Positions 61,204-64,000 of a stretch of 64,000 nucleotides of DNA are shown one piece after another; the first letter of the stretch is position 1, and each line of letters opens with the position of its first letter. The notes under the pieces are model-generated. The model was given only the letters and a program-made list of their open reading frames with translations. It was not told the origin of the DNA and searched no databases. Both the position numbers and the translations under genes were made by a program. The stretch is from Rhodobacteraceae bacterium UBA6197 (GTDB lineage: Bacteria > Pseudomonadota > Alphaproteobacteria > Rhodobacterales > Rhodobacteraceae): contig DISZ01000013.1 in assembly GCA_002422085.1 (NCBI GenBank), positions 54,843-118,842 of the forward strand, given 5' to 3'.

Positions 61204-61477
61204 CCAACGACGGTGAGCGCGTCGACACTGGCCCCGCAGCGGTGCGCGCGCCACGCATCTTCCTCAGGCGTGCGCCTTGCACCTCGGCTGTGCGATGCAA
61301 AATCCCGAGGTGCAGCCAGATCTGCGTGGTGGTGCGCCGGTTCACCACATGGCGGGCGATGTCCTTTTCGCGCGGGGTCAACTCGACAGAGCGTTTGCCA
61401 TGGTTCGCCGCGCGCTCGAACGTCCGGATCGTCAGCGTGGCCGGATAGGCCGGGACTGCGCGCAACGCGGCGCGCAT
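61204..61477 (-). pseudogene. Remnant of a LuxR/FixJ-type response regulator (helix-turn-helix end)
   Basis: On the minus strand ELTPREKDIARHVVN, followed by QIWLHLGILHRTAEV and RKMRGARTAA, aligns with the GerE/LuxR DNA-binding domain of FixJ-type regulators along its length (about 61384-61235), with one extra residue near the end. The receiver domain is missing upstream. The frame runs on into the 3' end of the GTPase gene without a proper stop. It is therefore a fragment. Confidence 0.6.
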
Positions 61478-61878
61478 GCCTCTGGCAGATAGCCATCAGC
61501 GGCCGGCATGACGCGTTGATCCTCGCAATTTGGATTGTTGGCCAGCGCCTTGATTGCGCGCGCGCCAATCGGGCTGAAATCCGCACGACTGGGTAAAGCC
61601 GACGCATCGACGGTCTTTCCGGCGCCGCTGCCGAAGTTCCGAACAAGGTTTGCGTAGCGTGGCTTGTGTGCAGGATCTGGCGGCGCGCGAAGATCCGCTG
61701 CGCGATGGGCGGGCCGCGACAACCAGACGCGATCAGGGTGAGGGCGGTGCTCATGGTGCAAGTGGGACGCCGGCGCGCTGCCTGGACACATCGACCCAGA
61801 AACAGCCCCGCTTACGTAGTTTCCCCAATATCGCAGCCCGGCCTCTATGGCCATTGTCGCACAAAGAGAAGACCATCT

Positions 61879-62200
61879 GCCGGCATTCATATCGTGGGCA
61901 GCAGCCACACCGCGTTCGGGCGTTTCGATGCGAGCTCTTGCAAGGACCTGATCGTCGTGGCGACGCGCGAGGAGCTGACCGAGGCGGGGCGGAGCGGCGC
62001 CGATATCGACGTGATCCGCCGGAGCCACTTCAGCGCGGGCATGTCGGAGGGCGGCTGGTCGCCGTCGCTGGTGCTTCAGGCTGGCCGGCACCCCGGGCAG
62101 TCGTCAGATCGATGATCCGCGGATCGGCGTGGTGATCAACACGGGTGGCGCGGAGGTGGCGAACCATGCGACCGTGCTTGAGACGGGTCGCGCGCCGAGG
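61879..62200 (+). pseudogene. Internally deleted thiolase (acetyl-CoA acetyltransferase) remnant
   Basis: Frame one (61879-62115) reads AGIHIVGSSHTAFGRFDASS and on to ELTEAGRSGADIDVI, the N-terminus of a SCP-x/acetoacetyl-CoA-type thiolase, and stops. From 62111 another frame reads DPRIGVVINTGGAEVANHATV, which is the C-terminal strand of the same family. About 280 residues between them, including the active-site cysteine, are missing. A thiolase would cleave the beta-ketoacyl-CoA formed after ketone carboxylation. Confidence 0.65.
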
Positions 62201-62225
62201 CCGAAACTGTCTGAGGGAGGAAAAC

Positions 62226-62345
62226 ATGACGCATGCCAGCTGGCTGGTGGCCGCCGCGACGCAGAACACTGACGCCCCCGCGATCCGGACGGACGGGCGT
62301 TTTCTGCGCCGCCCGGGGGCGGTTGGGACGGGGACCGGGCGATGA
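62226..62345 (+). pseudogene. N-terminal remnant of an AMP-forming acyl-CoA ligase, coupled to rpoN
   Basis: A 39-residue frame with a strong site GGGAGGAAAAC. MTHASWLVAAATQNTDAPAI followed by RTDGRFL resembles the first 27 residues of AMP-dependent acyl-CoA ligases, after which the similarity stops. Its TGA overlaps the rpoN ATG (ATGA), so it may now act as a leader peptide that carries ribosomes to rpoN. The ligase origin is inferred from a short match. Confidence 0.45.
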
Positions 62346-63631
62346 GCGCGCCGGGCCTGCACCGGGTTCAGCACGTCTCGCAACGGCTGACACAGACAAT
62401 GCAGCGCGCGATCGGGCTGTTGCAACTTGGCAATGCAGAGCTGAGCGGTCTGCTGATTGAAGAGGCCGCACGCAATCCGGCACTGTCGGTAACCTTGCCG
62501 ATGCCCGACGAAATGCCCGTCCGGCGTGGTTTCTGGGTCACGCCGGGGGGACTTGCCGGGGCACATGGCTTTGATCCCGATACGATGGGCGCGCAGGCGG
62601 CGGGCCTGCACAACCATGTTCAGGCGCAGATCGGGCTGATGTTTTCCAACCCGACCGAACGGCGCATTGCCGAGGCGTTTCTGGCCGCGCTCGATCCGTC
62701 GGGCTGGCTGGGCGACAGCCTGCCCGATGTCGCGCTTGCCGCGGGCTGTAGCCATGACGTGGCCGAGGCGGTGCTGGGGCGGCTTCAGGGGCTGGAACCG
62801 GCCGGGCTTTTTGCGCGCTCGCTGTCAGAATGTCTGAGGCTGCAGCTGGCCGAGGCGGGCGCGCTGGACGCGGCGATGCGGGCCTTGCTGGATCATCTGC
62901 CGGCGCTGGCGCGTGGCGATACTACACTGTTGCTGGCGCGCTGCGGCGTCAGCGCCAAGGAACTGGGCCGGATGGTGACCCGGTTGCGCAGCCTCGACCC
63001 CAAGCCCGGCGCGCAATTCGACACGAGCCCGGCACAGCACCGCGCTCCCGATCTGGTGGTGTCGCGCGATGCGCGGGGGCAGTGGCAGGTCAGCCTGAAT
63101 CGGGCTACCACGCCCGAGGTTCAGGTCGCGCGACTGGCCGACCCGGCCAGCAAGGACGGCCTGGCGACGGCGCGCTGGCTGGAACGCACCTTGTCGCGGC
63201 GCAATCAGATGATCCTGCGTGTCTCGGGCTATGTGATTGCCGTGCAACATGAATTTCTGGACCACGGCGCAACGCGGCTGAAACCTCTGACCAGCGTCGA
63301 GGTGGGTGTGGCACTTGGGTTGCACGAAACCACGGTCGGGCGGATCCGCAACGGGTTGATGGTGCAGGTGCCCGGTCGGGTGCTGCCACTGTTGGCGTTT
63401 TTCGGGCGCGGGCGGGTGGCCTGCGCGGGCGGCGCAACGCTTGCGGGCGATGCCATCGCCGGGCTGATCGCGGATCTGGTCGAGGCCGAACGCCCCGACG
63501 CGCCGCTGACCGATACGCAACTGGTCACGGCTTTGGCGGACCGCGGCGTGTCGCTGTCGCGGCGGACTTTGACAAATTGGCGCAATCGGGCGGGTATCGC
63601 CTCCGCGTCGGAACGCCGGCGCGCCAGATAG
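62342..63631 (+). CDS. rpoN: Divergent sigma54 factor (second RpoN)
   Basis: 429 residues, shorter than typical sigma54 (about 480-500). The N-terminal activator-binding region QRLTQTMQRAIGLLQLGNAEL is well kept and the acidic region II is reduced. The core-binding region has LDPSGWLGDSLPDVA and GLEPAGLFARSL. The DNA-binding part is unusual: HETTVGRIRNGLMVQVPGRV where most have HESTVSRxxxxKY, and the RpoN box reads SRRTLTNWRN (about 406-415) instead of ARRTVTKYRE. Such paralogues often serve one regulon; here the nearby activator and two non-standard promoters fit. It is coupled to the 39-residue frame upstream. Confidence 0.85.
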   Translation: MSAPGLHRVQHVSQRLTQTMQRAIGLLQLGNAELSGLLIEEAARNPALSVTLPMPDEMPVRRGFWVTPGGLAGAHGFDPDTMGAQAAGLHNHVQAQIGLMFSNPTERRIAEAFLAALDPSGWLGDSLPDVALAAGCSHDVAEAVLGRLQGLEPAGLFARSLSECLRLQLAEAGALDAAMRALLDHLPALARGDTTLLLARCGVSAKELGRMVTRLRSLDPKPGAQFDTSPAQHRAPDLVVSRDARGQWQVSLNRATTPEVQVARLADPASKDGLATARWLERTLSRRNQMILRVSGYVIAVQHEFLDHGATRLKPLTSVEVGVALGLHETTVGRIRNGLMVQVPGRVLPLLAFFGRGRVACAGGATLAGDAIAGLIADLVEAERPDAPLTDTQLVTALADRGVSLSRRTLTNWRNRAGIASASERRRAR

Positions 63632-63693
63632 GCCGCGCCCAACCATGTGGCCCCGACAAAAGAGGCTTGAGGCTTGGCGGCGGAGGCTTTTGA

Positions 63694-64000
63694 CGGGCTT
63701 TTGTTCGACGGCATGACGATGGCGGCAGGGGGCTGTGCGACACCCCCGAGTTGCGGAGTGATGCGCTGGCAGACAGTGGCGTCAAGGGCATCATGATTGC
63801 GCCGAACAACTGCGGCGTGGACGGGTTCGGTTTACCGAGTGGGGAGGCCTTCGATCCCGGCGTGCCTTTTCTGCTTGATGGTCTCGGCGGTCACCCCGTC
63901 GATACTGAAGTGTCGGTTGGCGGACAGCCGGGGGGCGGCCTTGGACTGTCTGTCGTGGCGCGTATTGGGGCGCGACCCGGGGCAACGGTCGCAGTCGAGC
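63694..64000 (+). pseudogene. Possible histidine-kinase remnant running off the window
   Basis: An open frame from 63694 ends with GGGLGLSVVARIGARPGATV, which resembles the last glycine box of a histidine-kinase ATPase domain. The preceding residues do not match the other kinase boxes and no start with a ribosome site is seen. It could be a decayed gene or an unrelated frame; the window ends before it can be judged. Confidence 0.25.

Overview
The window reads as chromosomal DNA of a GC-rich alphaproteobacterium of the order Rhodobacterales. The evidence is family-level: a complete sulfur-oxidation (sox) cluster with a di-heme SoxA, an alphaproteobacterial GTTC-N7-GTTC SOS box in front of lexA, the blocks trpE / trpGDC-moaC-moeA and tatABC-pcm-surE, a class II ribonucleotide reductase, and strong purine-rich ribosome sites before ATG. 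The exact genus cannot be read from the sequence.

Layout. 1-1940: the tail of an RND efflux pump, an RTX calcium-binding protein and a 47-bp tandem repeat. 2026-12131: the sox locus, with soxT-like, soxR and soxS leftward and soxV, W, X, Y, Z, A, B, C, D rightward. It is followed by a broken cytochrome c gene. 12985-17402: a tiny membrane protein, an aspartic protease, marC, tatABC and a DUF815 ATPase. 17668-44320: housekeeping genes (nlpD-like, pcm, surE, bioY, gltA, gltX, comEC, lexA, moeA-moaC-trpC-trpD-trpG, trpE, a PpiD-like chaperone, an aminotransferase, gpt, fabI, pdxH, a double cold-shock protein, tRNA-Pro). 44819-48511: nrdJ with NrdR-like boxes upstream.

49318-63631 is the most interesting part. 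Five genes match in size and order the five-subunit acetophenone-carboxylase type of ATP-dependent ketone carboxylase. They face a convergent AcoR/AcxR-type sigma54 activator. Beyond the activator lie a CobW-family GTPase and a divergent second sigma54 gene. The carboxylase operon and the GTPase gene have almost the same -24/-12 element (17 of 19 bases), and each is preceded by paired sites related to GCGTCCG-N5-CGAACGC. This looks like a self-contained regulon: activator, dedicated sigma factor, metal-handling GTPase and enzyme. Between the GTPase and rpoN lie remnants of a thiolase, an acyl-CoA-ligase N-terminus and, antisense, a LuxR-type helix-turn-helix. The first two are the activities expected to process a carboxylated ketone, so that downstream branch seems to have decayed here or moved elsewhere.

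Together the genes describe a bacterium that oxidises thiosulfate in the periplasm. The Tat translocase encoded nearby would export SoxY, SoxB and SoxC. The same cell may use a ketone as a regulated carbon source. Short repeats and gene remnants cluster at the edges of the accessory blocks.
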